In this document: positions 8,850-16,954 of the stretch, one piece after another
Numbering within the stretch: position 1 is the first letter of the stretch
Layout: every line of letters begins with the position of its first letter
Source of the DNA: UMGS1889 sp964540575
GTDB taxonomy: Bacteria; Bacillota; Clostridia; Oscillospirales; Ruminococcaceae
DNA: 64,000 bases
Reading direction: 5' to 3'
NCBI GenBank assembly: GCA_964540575.1
Contig: CAZINI010000003.1
Location: 62,001-126,000 of the forward strand
Notes under the pieces: model-generated
What the model saw: the letters and a program-made list of their open reading frames with translations, nothing else
Databases searched by the model: none
Told to the model about the DNA's origin: nothing
Translations under genes and position numbers: made by a program

Positions 8850-10830
8850 GATAAAGACTGCCAAATCGGCAGGGTTCTGCTTCGGTGTCAGCCGTGCGGC
8901 GGAAACGGCGTTCGGTATGGCAGAGCGGGGCGAGAAGGCGGTCACTTTCGGCGAGCTTATCCACAATCCGTCGGTGGTGAACGATCTGGCGGACAAGGGG
9001 ATAGCGGCTGTGGACAGCCTTGACGGTCTTTCGGGAGATGAAACGGTCATTATCCGTTCACACGGTGTTCCACGTTCCGTATATAGTCAGCTGGAAAATT
9101 CAGGGATACACTATGTGGACTGTACCTGTCCTTTTGTGGAAAGAATACATAAAATTGCTGCCGAAAAGTCCCGAGAGGGCTATGACATTATCATTATGGG
9201 AGATAAAGAGCATCCCGAAGTGGTCGGAATATCGGGTTTTTGTGAAAATACACCGTATATTTTTAAAACTTTTGATGAATTAAGCCTTTTTCTGAAAAAT
9301 AATTATAAAAAAGTGAAAAAAACACTTGCAATTATGGCACAAACAACGTATAATATAAGTATGTGGGAAAAGTGTACTCAGTTAGTCCGCCGTATGCAGG
9401 AATGCGGCGAGCTTGCAGGAGAGATTTGCGTCTTTAACACCATTTGCAGTGCAACGGCTAACCGTCAGGCTGAAGCGGCAATGCTTGCCAAGTCCGCCGA
9501 CTTGATGATCGTTATCGGCGGCAGACGCAGTTCCAATACTTTGAAGCTTTTCAATATTTGCAGCGGACTTTGCAGTAGATGTCTGCTGATTGAAAGTGCA
9601 GCCGAAATCGATCCGTGCAAGATGAGAAGGCTGATTCCCGTAGATACCGATGCAATTTTTACCATTGGTATCACTGCCGGTGCTTCAACCCCGGCGTATA
9701 TTATCAAGGAGGTACAAAGACTAATGAGCGAAATCGTAAAAAATCTGGACGACGACATTAACTTTGAAGAAGCTCTTGAAGCAAGCTTCAAAAAAATATA
9801 TACCGGTAACAGGGTGAAAGGATACATAGTGGCTGTCAATAACAACGAAGCCGTTGTTGACGTGGGTACAAAGCATACTGGCTATGCACCTCTTGCAGAG
9901 CTTACAGATGACCCCGCACTCAAGCCTTCGGATATTGTTAAGGTCGGCGATTCCGTTGATTTCATCGTTACTAAGGTTAACGATCAGGACGGTGTCGTAT
10001 ATCTGTCCAAGAAGAAGCTTGACGCTAGAGCAGGCTTCGAAGCTATTCTTAAAGCAAAGGAAGACGGAACAATTCTTGACGGTGTTGTTACAAACGTCGT
10101 AAAGGGAGGAGTTCTCGTTCTTTCCGGCGGAGCAAAGGTATTCATTCCTGCTTCTCAGGCTACTGCAAGACGTGACGAACCTCTCGAGGGACTTCTCAAG
10201 AAGAACGTTAAGTTCAAGATTATCGATGTAAACGAGCAGAGAGAAAAGGCTGTCGGCTCTATCAGAGCTGTCCTCAGTGCTGAAAAGGACGCTGCTAAGG
10301 CTAAGTTCTGGGAGAATGTTAAGGTCGGCGATGTATTCAAGGGCGAAGTTAAGTCCATCACCAACTACGGTGCATTCGTTGACCTGGGCGGTATCGATGG
10401 TATGGTTCATATCTCCGAGCTGTCCTGGAACAGGATCAAGCACCCCTCCGAGGTCGTTAAGGTCGGCGATGTTCTTGAGGTATTCGTTAAGGATCTCGAT
10501 CAGGAAGCTAACAGAATTTCCCTCGGCTATAAGAAGGATTCCGACAATCCTTGGGAAAAATTCAAGAACGAGTATAATGTTGACGACGTAGTTAAGGCTA
10601 AGGTCGTTTCCATCACTCCTTTCGGTGCATTTGCACAGATCATTCCCGGAATTGACGGTCTTATCCACATTTCCCAGATCGCTGACAAGAGAGTTACAAA
10701 CGTCAAGGACGTTCTCGAGATCGGTCAGGAAGTTGAAGCTAAGATTACTGAGATCGACATCGACAAGAAGAGGATCAGCATGTCTATGAGAGCTCTGCTT
10801 GACGGTTCCGAGGAAGCTTCCGAGGAATAA
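8839..10830 (+). CDS. ispH-rpsA: Fused 4-hydroxy-3-methylbut-2-enyl diphosphate reductase (IspH) and ribosomal protein S1
   Basis: A 663-residue fusion. Residues 1-285 are IspH, the last enzyme of the MEP isoprenoid pathway, with its 4Fe-4S cysteines at 14 (GFCFGV), 97 (CTCPF) and 203 (NTICSATANRQ). Residues 296-663 hold four S1 RNA-binding domains beginning near 311, 400, 480 and 570, the last two with the classic GAFVDLGGIDGMVHIS-type pattern. The fusion is known in clostridia. Inside it, a perfect AAGGAGGT (9706-9713) stands ten bases before an in-frame ATG at 9724, so S1 may also be made alone. Arginine codons switch from mainly CGN in the first half to almost all AGA/AGG in the second. 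Confidence 0.95.
   Translation: MKIEIKTAKSAGFCFGVSRAAETAFGMAERGEKAVTFGELIHNPSVVNDLADKGIAAVDSLDGLSGDETVIIRSHGVPRSVYSQLENSGIHYVDCTCPFVERIHKIAAEKSREGYDIIIMGDKEHPEVVGISGFCENTPYIFKTFDELSLFLKNNYKKVKKTLAIMAQTTYNISMWEKCTQLVRRMQECGELAGEICVFNTICSATANRQAEAAMLAKSADLMIVIGGRRSSNTLKLFNICSGLCSRCLLIESAAEIDPCKMRRLIPVDTDAIFTIGITAGASTPAYIIKEVQRLMSEIVKNLDDDINFEEALEASFKKIYTGNRVKGYIVAVNNNEAVVDVGTKHTGYAPLAELTDDPALKPSDIVKVGDSVDFIVTKVNDQDGVVYLSKKKLDARAGFEAILKAKEDGTILDGVVTNVVKGGVLVLSGGAKVFIPASQATARRDEPLEGLLKKNVKFKIIDVNEQREKAVGSIRAVLSAEKDAAKAKFWENVKVGDVFKGEVKSITNYGAFVDLGGIDGMVHISELSWNRIKHPSEVVKVGDVLEVFVKDLDQEANRISLGYKKDSDNPWEKFKNEYNVDDVVKAKVVSITPFGAFAQIIPGIDGLIHISQIADKRVTNVKDVLEIGQEVEAKITEIDIDKKRISMSMRALLDGSEEASEE
9706..9726 (+). 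promoter_or_regulatory. Internal ribosome binding site and start for free S1
   Basis: AAGGAGGT at 9706-9713 followed by ATG at 9724-9726, in frame with the IspH-S1 fusion at the domain junction. The downstream product would be a 368-residue four-domain S1. In the fusion these bases are read as Lys-Glu-Val and the following linker. Confidence 0.6.
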
Positions 10831-10856
10831 TTTTCCGTTAATATTTGATTGATTTT

Positions 10857-10891
10857 CGCCCGTGGCTTCGGCTGCGGGCGTTTTGTTTTTT
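10857..10891 (+). terminator. Rho-independent terminator after rpsA
   Basis: Nine-base stem (10858-10866 with 10871-10879, two G-T wobbles) closed by a TTCG tetraloop and followed by GTTTTGTTTTTT. It ends the cmk-plsC-ispH-rpsA operon. Confidence 0.9.
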
Positions 10892-10936
10892 GAAATAGTA
10901 TAACCTGCCGTGTTTTGATACATACTTTATGTATAT

Positions 10937-11057
10937 CACTAAACACCCATTAATCACGGGAATCTCTCGGCGTAAAAAACCATATACGCAAAACTCTTTT
11001 CAACAGTTTACGCTTTTTACGCCGATTTCTTCTCCGTGATTTAAATGGTGTTTAGTG
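10937..11057 (+). repeat. 121-nt near-perfect palindrome in the PTS leader
   Basis: The left arm starts CACTAAACACC at 10937 and the right arm ends GGTGTTTAGTG at 11057. Pairing continues inward through AATCACGG/CCGTGATT and CGGCGTAAAAA/TTTTTACGCCG to a loop around 10995-11010. No T-tract follows, and the right arm ends 28 bases before the EII start codon. It could be a regulatory RNA fold or a foldback (MITE-like) element. Confidence 0.75.
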
Positions 11058-11085
11058 CATTTCAAAATTTCGGGAGGACATTTCG

Positions 11086-13197
11086 ATGAATATAAAGATA
11101 TTTTCTCCGCTGAACGGACGGGTAGTCCCGCTGGACAGCGTTCCCGATACCGTGTTTTCGACGAGAGTGCTGGGGGACGGCTGTGCTGTTATCCCCGAGG
11201 ACGGCAAGATATACAGCCCCGTGGACGGCAAGATCTCCACCATTGCCGAAACGAAGCACGCTTACGGTATCACCTCCGACGACGGGCTGGAGATACTCGT
11301 CCATTTCGGGCTGGAAACAGTGTCGCTGAAAGGCGAGGGCTTTGTTTCTCACGTTAATGAGGGGGACAGGGTGACAGCAGGGCAGCTTATTGCCGAGGCG
11401 GATATTTCTCTGATGAAAAGCCGAGGCATTGACCTTATAACCCCCGTGCTTATTTGCGAGGGCGGCGAGGGCTTGGATATGCGTATCTCCGAGGGTGAGG
11501 TCAAAAAGGGTGAACAGCTTATCCTTTTGAGAAATGCTTCCGAAAATACGTCGGCTGAGAAGAAAAAGCCGTCCATAAATTTCGATTTTCTGCAAAAGCT
11601 GGGCAAGACGCTGATGACGGTCATTGCCGTAATGCCCGCTGCGGGGCTTATGATAAGCGTTGGCAGGCTTATCACAATGGCGGCGGGAGATGCGGGCGTT
11701 GTTTCGGCGATAGGCAGCGTTGCGGAGAATATCGGCTGGGCGATAATCAACAATCTCCATATCCTTTTTGCGGCGGCGATAGGCGGTTCATGGGCGAAGG
11801 ACAGGGCTGGCGGTGCTTTTGCGGCGGTCATTTCCTTTATCCTCATAAACAGCGTTACCGGAGCGGTTTTCGGCGTGACCAACGATATGCTCGATGATGC
11901 GGGTGCGGTCGTTTATTCGCTTTTCGGCTCGGAAATGCCCGTCAGCAGCTATTTTACGTCAATTCTGGGTGCCCCTGCTCTTAATATGGGCGTTTTTTCG
12001 GGAATTATTGCGGGATTTTTGGGCGGATATGTTTATAATAAATTCTACAACTTCCGAAAACTGCCCGAGGCTTTGGCGTTTTTCAACGGAAAGCGTTTTG
12101 TTCCGCTGATGGTAATAGTATGGTCGGCGGCGGTTTCCCTTGTTATCGCTGTGGTATGGCCCGTTATTCAGGGCGGAATAAACGCATTCGGCATTTGGAT
12201 AGCAAATTCCGCCGACTCGTCACCGCTGCTGGCACCGTTTATTTACGGAACTCTGGAACGTCTGCTTCTGCCCTTCGGACTGCATCATATGCTGACTATC
12301 CCCATGAACTACACCTCCTTCGGCGGCAGCTATGAGGTGCTGACGGGTGCAAATGCAGGCTCACAGGTGTTCGGTCAGGACCCGCTCTGGCTTGCTTGGG
12401 TCACCGACCTTATCAATCTCAAAAAATCGGGAGATACTGCCGCTTACGAAAATCTCCTTACAACCGTCACTCCCGCACGATTTAAGGTGGGACAGATGAT
12501 AGGTGCAACGGGTCTGCTTCTGGGTATTGCCTTGGCAATGTACCGCCGTGTTGATCCCGACAAGAAGAAGGATTACCGTTCAATGTACCTGTCAACGGCG
12601 TTGGCGGTGTTCCTGACAGGCGTTACCGAGCCTGTGGAGTTTATGTTTATGTTCTGTGCTATACCACTATATATAGTATATGCAATATTGCAGGGCATCG
12701 CCTTTGCCCTTTCGGGGATAGTCGATCTTCGGCTGCACAGCTTCGGAAATATTGAGTTTTTCACGAGAATACCAATGTCCGTGAATGCAGGTCTTACGGG
12801 GGATATTATCAATTTCGTTATAAGTTGTATCCTGTTTTTTGCCGTGGGATATTTCATGGCATATTTTATGATAGGCAAATTCGGATATGCTACCCCGGGC
12901 CGTCTGGGAAATTACACCTCCGGCGAAGAAACCGCTCCTTCGGGAAACGGCAAGCAGTCCTCTGACGGTCAGCCCGAACGCATCATCTCGCTTCTCGGCG
13001 GACGGGACAATATCACCCTTGTGGACGCCTGTATGACAAGGCTTCGTGTTACTGTTAAGGATATGAGCCTTGTGGCGGACGAAAATGCGTGGAAGTCCGA
13101 GGGTGCACTGGGGCTTGTGAAAAAAGGCAGCGGCGTTCAGGCGATATACGGACCGAAGGCAGACGTGCTGAAATCGGATATTAACGATATTTTGTAG
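11086..13197 (+). CDS. PTS glucose/N-acetylglucosamine-type transporter, EIIA-EIIC-EIIB
   Basis: A 703-residue sugar permease that phosphorylates its sugar during uptake. Residues 1-150 are a glucose-type EIIA with the paired histidines His58 and His73 (ILVHFG, the phosphorylated one). Residues about 165-600 form the EIIC membrane channel, with the conserved GVTEPVEFMFMF segment. The C-terminus is EIIB with phospho-cysteine Cys649 in VDACMTRLRV. EIIA at the N-terminus differs from the common IICBA order. Substrate is glucose or GlcNAc by family and cannot be fixed from sequence. A GGGAGG site precedes the start. It heads the operon with HPr and EI. Confidence 0.93.
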   Translation: MNIKIFSPLNGRVVPLDSVPDTVFSTRVLGDGCAVIPEDGKIYSPVDGKISTIAETKHAYGITSDDGLEILVHFGLETVSLKGEGFVSHVNEGDRVTAGQLIAEADISLMKSRGIDLITPVLICEGGEGLDMRISEGEVKKGEQLILLRNASENTSAEKKKPSINFDFLQKLGKTLMTVIAVMPAAGLMISVGRLITMAAGDAGVVSAIGSVAENIGWAIINNLHILFAAAIGGSWAKDRAGGAFAAVISFILINSVTGAVFGVTNDMLDDAGAVVYSLFGSEMPVSSYFTSILGAPALNMGVFSGIIAGFLGGYVYNKFYNFRKLPEALAFFNGKRFVPLMVIVWSAAVSLVIAVVWPVIQGGINAFGIWIANSADSSPLLAPFIYGTLERLLLPFGLHHMLTIPMNYTSFGGSYEVLTGANAGSQVFGQDPLWLAWVTDLINLKKSGDTAAYENLLTTVTPARFKVGQMIGATGLLLGIALAMYRRVDPDKKKDYRSMYLSTALAVFLTGVTEPVEFMFMFCAIPLYIVYAILQGIAFALSGIVDLRLHSFGNIEFFTRIPMSVNAGLTGDIINFVISCILFFAVGYFMAYFMIGKFGYATPGRLGNYTSGEETAPSGNGKQSSDGQPERIISLLGGRDNITLVDACMTRLRVTVKDMSLVADENAWKSEGALGLVKKGSGVQAIYGPKADVLKSDINDIL

Positions 13198-13209
13198 GGA
13201 GAGAAAAAT

Positions 13210-14031
13210 GTGAAGCTATTGACACTTAACACTCACAGCCTTGTTGAGGAGGACTATCCCCGAAAGCTGAAAATATTCGCAGACGCCGTATCTGCCGAAA
13301 AGCCCGATATTATCGCACTTCAAGAGGTAAACCAGAGCCGAACGGAAACTGCCGCCAATACCGTAAGATATTTTCCCGCCGACAAAACCGCCGTTGTCCG
13401 CAGAGATAATCACGTTCTGAACGCCGCAAGGCTATTGCCCGAATATTTCTGGACGTGGATACCCATAAAGCTTGGTTACAGCAGATTTGACGAGGGAATA
13501 GCTCTAATGAGCCGAAGCAAAATCCTTGAAACCGCCGTTTTTACCGTCAGTGCCGAGGACGATTACAGCAGCTGGAAAACTCGGAAAATTCTCGGGGTAC
13601 GGACAGAAGCCCGCCCGAACGAATGGTTTTTCAGCGTTCATTACGGCTGGTGGGACGACTCCGTTGACCCGTTTTCGGCACAATGGGAAAGAACGCTCCG
13701 TCAGCTGAACGGCATTGGAAGAGTCTGGCTGATGGGTGATTTCAACAATCCTGCCGAGGTCAGGGGGGAGGGCTATGACCTTGTTTTCCGCTCGGGATTT
13801 CGGGACTGCTTTCTGTCCGCACGGTTTCGGGACGACGGCGTTACCGCCGAAAAGCATATTGACGGTTGGCGGGACAAGTCAGCATCTGCCGATAAATTGC
13901 GGATAGACCAGATATGGTACAGCGGGAGGGTATCTGCCGAAAGCTGTCTGACCATATTCAACGGGGAAAATTATCCCGTAATATCCGACCATTTCGGAAT
14001 TCTTTTAAATGGATTGCAAAACTCAAAATAA
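13210..14031 (+). CDS. Endonuclease/exonuclease/phosphatase-family protein
   Basis: A 273-residue Mg-dependent hydrolase of the DNase I-like fold. The fold's motifs are visible: LTLNTHS at the start, ALQEVNQ near 38, GDFNN near 178 and SDHFGI at the end. Substrates in this family range from nucleic acids to phosphoinositides and sphingomyelin, so no specificity is claimed. Translation starts at a GTG (13210) with AGGGAGAG just upstream. It sits twelve bases after the PTS permease and just before HPr, so it is co-transcribed with the PTS. Confidence 0.85.
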   Translation: MKLLTLNTHSLVEEDYPRKLKIFADAVSAEKPDIIALQEVNQSRTETAANTVRYFPADKTAVVRRDNHVLNAARLLPEYFWTWIPIKLGYSRFDEGIALMSRSKILETAVFTVSAEDDYSSWKTRKILGVRTEARPNEWFFSVHYGWWDDSVDPFSAQWERTLRQLNGIGRVWLMGDFNNPAEVRGEGYDLVFRSGFRDCFLSARFRDDGVTAEKHIDGWRDKSASADKLRIDQIWYSGRVSAESCLTIFNGENYPVISDHFGILLNGLQNSK

Positions 14032-14056
14032 TATAGTATAATATAAGGAGAAGCCT

Positions 14057-14314
14057 ATGAAAACATTTGAATATACCGTTACCGACGGGCTGGGCATTCA
14101 CGCAAGACCCGCAGGACTTATCGCCAAAACCGCAAAGGAGTTTTCAAGCGAGATAGTCATTTCAAAGGACGGAAAATCGGCAGTCTGCACTAAGCTTATG
14201 GCGATAATGGGGCTTGGTGTGAAATGCGGGGACAGGATAACCGTGACAGTCAGCGGCAGCGACGAGGAAGCCGCAGAAAAGGCTATGAGGGAGCTTTTAG
14301 AGGCGAATTTGTGA
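14057..14314 (+). CDS. ptsH: Phosphocarrier protein HPr lacking Ser46
   Basis: An 85-residue HPr that carries phosphate from EI to EIIA. The phosphorylated His15 is present in LGIHARPAG. The second site, Ser46, which HPr kinase modifies in Bacillota to drive CcpA catabolite repression, is Lys46 here (CTKLMAIMGLG, codon at 14192-14194), and the nearby Ser52 is Gly. The protein aligns without gaps to B. subtilis HPr in this region, so the substitution is not an alignment effect. It should work in transport but not as an HPr-Ser-P signal. Confidence 0.93.
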   Translation: MKTFEYTVTDGLGIHARPAGLIAKTAKEFSSEIVISKDGKSAVCTKLMAIMGLGVKCGDRITVTVSGSDEEAAEKAMRELLEANL

Positions 14315-14347
14315 CGAATATTTGCAAATACGGCAGGAGTGAGTTCT

Positions 14348-15982
14348 ATGAAAGTTTTTAAAGGAAAAGGCGTTTACGGTGCAGCCGCAGTGGGAAAAAT
14401 TTCCGTTTTCAAGCGGAGAGATATTCAGGTCAAGCGTACCAAAACAGATGACCCCGAGGCAGAGCTTCTTCGCCTTGAAGCGGCAAAGGAGGAAGCCATC
14501 TCCCAGCTTCGTGAGATATATGAACGGGCACTTAAAGAGGTGGGCGAAGCTAATGCTCAGATTTTCGATATTCACATAATGATGATTGAGGACGAGGATT
14601 TTAACGAAGCTGTCAGAGGGACAATAACTTCTCAGAATGTGAACGCCGAATATGCCGTTGCTGCTGCCGCCGACAATTTTTCCCAAATGTTCTCCGCTAT
14701 GGAGGACAGCTATATGCAGGCGAGAGCGGCGGACGTGAAGGACATTTCCAACCGCATCATCGCTTGTCTGGCAAAGTCGGATTGCCGTGGAGAAAGCGTC
14801 AGTGAGGCTGCCATAATCTGTGCGGACGACCTTGCTCCCAGCGAAACCGTTACCCTTGACAAGGACAAGGTGCTGGCGTTCGTCACTGCCCACGGCTCGT
14901 CATTTTCCCATACGGCGATACTGGCGAGGACTATGAATATCCCTGCTATAATCGGTCTGGGAGATGATTTTCTTCGGGAGATAAAGGACGGAGATATGGC
15001 GGTCGCAGACGGCTTTACGGGCGAATTTATCCTCGACCCCGATGAAAAAACTATTGCCGCCGCAGAAGAAAAACGCCGTGCGGACGAGGAAAAGCGGGAG
15101 CTTCTGAAAAAGCTCAAGGGCAAGGAAAACATAACCCTTGACGGGACGAAAATAAGCATTTTTGCAAATATTGGCAGTGTTGACAATATCGGTGCCGCAC
15201 TTCTGAATGACGCCGACGGCATCGGGCTTTTCAGGAGCGAATTTCTTTATCTGGAAAAATCCGACTATCCCACCGAGGAGGAGCAGTTCAAGGCGTACAA
15301 GCGGACGCTGGAAAGCATGGGCGGGAAAAAGGTAATTATCCGCACTCTGGACATAGGAGCGGACAAGCAGGCGGACTATTTCGGGCTGGACAAGGAGGAA
15401 AATCCCGCCTTGGGGCTTCGTGCAATTCGGATCTGCCTGACCCGTCCCGAGATATTCAAGACACAGCTCAGGGCGTTGTTTAGGGCTTCCGCTTACGGAA
15501 ATCTGGGGATAATGTTCCCGATGATTGCAAATGTCAGCGAGGTAGAAGCGGCTCTGGAGCTTTGTGAGCAGGTCAAGGAGGAGCTTAGGAGAGATAAAAT
15601 CGAATTTTCGGAAAATGTTGAGCTGGGAATTATGATAGAAACTCCCGCCGCTGCCATTATCAGCGACAGGCTTGCTCCGCTGGTGGATTTTTTCAGCGTC
15701 GGCACCAACGACCTCACTCAGTACACCCTTGCCTGCGACAGGCAAAATCCCAAGCTGGAGCAGTTCTGCGACGTTCATCACGAGGCTATTCTGCGGCTTA
15801 TCGAAACGGCGGCGAAAAACGCTCACGCCAACAATGCTTGGATAGGCATCTGCGGTGAGCTGGCGGCTGATACCGAATTGACGGAAACGTTCCTGCGAAT
15901 GGGCATTGACGAGCTTTCCGTTTCGCCCTCCTTTGTTTTAAAGGTCAGGGACAGGGTGAGAAGCATTGATTTGAGAAAATGA
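14348..15982 (+). CDS. ptsI: Phosphoenolpyruvate-protein phosphotransferase (EI)
   Basis: A 544-residue enzyme that transfers phosphate from phosphoenolpyruvate to HPr. The active His188 lies in GSSFSHTAILAR. The C-terminal PEP-binding barrel shows IGLFRSEFLY, TLDIGADKQ and SVGTNDLTQYTLACDR. The start at 14348 has GCAGGAG nine bases upstream; a GTG at 14339 is too close to that site. It is the last gene of the PTS operon and its stop abuts a terminator. Confidence 0.96.
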   Translation: MKVFKGKGVYGAAAVGKISVFKRRDIQVKRTKTDDPEAELLRLEAAKEEAISQLREIYERALKEVGEANAQIFDIHIMMIEDEDFNEAVRGTITSQNVNAEYAVAAAADNFSQMFSAMEDSYMQARAADVKDISNRIIACLAKSDCRGESVSEAAIICADDLAPSETVTLDKDKVLAFVTAHGSSFSHTAILARTMNIPAIIGLGDDFLREIKDGDMAVADGFTGEFILDPDEKTIAAAEEKRRADEEKRELLKKLKGKENITLDGTKISIFANIGSVDNIGAALLNDADGIGLFRSEFLYLEKSDYPTEEEQFKAYKRTLESMGGKKVIIRTLDIGADKQADYFGLDKEENPALGLRAIRICLTRPEIFKTQLRALFRASAYGNLGIMFPMIANVSEVEAALELCEQVKEELRRDKIEFSENVELGIMIETPAAAIISDRLAPLVDFFSVGTNDLTQYTLACDRQNPKLEQFCDVHHEAILRLIETAAKNAHANNAWIGICGELAADTELTETFLRMGIDELSVSPSFVLKVRDRVRSIDLRK

Positions 15983-16035
15983 AAATATCGGATAATCGCA
16001 ATTTCCTGTATGAAAACACGATTATCCGATATTTT
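15982..16035. terminator. Bidirectional terminator between ptsI and PHP gene
   Basis: A perfect 17-base stem (15982-15998 with 16019-16035), A-rich on the left and T-rich on the right, with a 20-base loop. It is followed by GCTTTTTT on the plus strand and serves the two convergent genes. Confidence 0.92.
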
Positions 16036-16041
16036 GCTTTT

Positions 16042-16722
16042 TTAGATAAAATCTCCCAAAAGCTCGCAATTTCCCGATTTCACACAGTTGATAAAATCCT
16101 GCGGGTCGGTCAGGCGATGGTCGAATGCCATTCCGCCGCCATTGAAACGGTCTGCACGGTGAATATCCGAGCCGCCTGTTTTGGCAAGGGAATGCTTTTC
16201 TGCATATTCCAGAGCCTTTCTGTTCATTTCGGCGGTGCGGTTGTTCATATTTATGACCTCGGCAGCGTCGGAAAGCTCGGGATACTGCACCTGACGGGTG
16301 ATATACGACGCTTCTCTGAACGGGTGTGCCTGACTTATAAATCCTCCCGCCTGATGGACAAGCTTTGCGAATTTTGCGGGCTTTAACAGGTCACAGTCGG
16401 GATTTGCCAGCAGAAAATCCTTGTCCAGCCCGTAAACAAGAAACTCCATTGCGTGATAGTTCCATTCAAATCCGAAAAACACGTCCAGACCAAGCTTATC
16501 TCCCGCCGCTTTAGCGTGTTCATATCCCAAACAAAACTGCTTGACCCGCTCTGCCCAGTCAAGGTCACGGGGAATGCAGCTGTTGCCGTTGAAAAAGTGG
16601 TCGGTGACAAATATCCCCGCATATCCCTTGCGGTGGTAAAGCATTGCCATCTGTTCGCCCGTGCTTTCGGCACATGCAGAGGCTTCAAAGGTGTGAAGGT
16701 GGGTTTCATATTTATACTTCAT
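16042..16722 (-). CDS. PHP-domain phosphoesterase
   Basis: A 226-residue PHP-fold protein starting MKYKYETHLHTFEAS, where HLHT is the first metal motif. Later metal ligands appear in TDHFFNGN, AHPFRE and GGSDIHRADRF. PHP proteins hydrolyse phosphoesters; the substrate is unknown. The start at 16722 is preceded by GGAGAG at six bases; a longer frame (to 16761) lacks a ribosome site. The gene is single, with its own promoter (16752-16780), and converges on ptsI. Confidence 0.85.
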   Translation of the reverse strand: MKYKYETHLHTFEASACAESTGEQMAMLYHRKGYAGIFVTDHFFNGNSCIPRDLDWAERVKQFCLGYEHAKAAGDKLGLDVFFGFEWNYHAMEFLVYGLDKDFLLANPDCDLLKPAKFAKLVHQAGGFISQAHPFREASYITRQVQYPELSDAAEVINMNNRTAEMNRKALEYAEKHSLAKTGGSDIHRADRFNGGGMAFDHRLTDPQDFINCVKSGNCELLGDFI

Positions 16723-16751
16723 AATATCTCTCCGTTTCTTCATATTATTAT

Positions 16752-16780
16752 AGTATACCACAAAGCTTTGGATTTTTCAA
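16752..16780 (-). promoter_or_regulatory. Promoter of the PHP gene
   Basis: On the minus strand TTGAAA (16775-16780), 17-base spacer ending TTTGTGG, and TATACT (16752-16757). Confidence 0.75.
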
Positions 16781-16843
16781 CATTTTCGGCAAAATATATC
16801 TGTACGGTAATAAAAAAGTCAGAAAAAGTATATGTAAGCTTAA

Positions 16844-16872
16844 TTGTAATTTGCTTGGAAATTTGTTATAAT
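16844..16872 (+). promoter_or_regulatory. Promoter of the vWA gene
   Basis: TTGTAA (16844-16849), 17-base spacer, TATAAT (16867-16872), divergent from the PHP promoter. Confidence 0.7.
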
Positions 16873-16954
16873 ATAATTTGGATAACTATGTGCCGCTTTT
16901 TCTGTGTCAGCGGTGTCATATTGTGGTAATAATTGGATTTATGGTGATGAAATA

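Noticed and set aside
9721..10923. 400-codon antisense frame over the S1 half
   Set aside because: Shadow of biased codons in the S1 domains; no start signal or motif.
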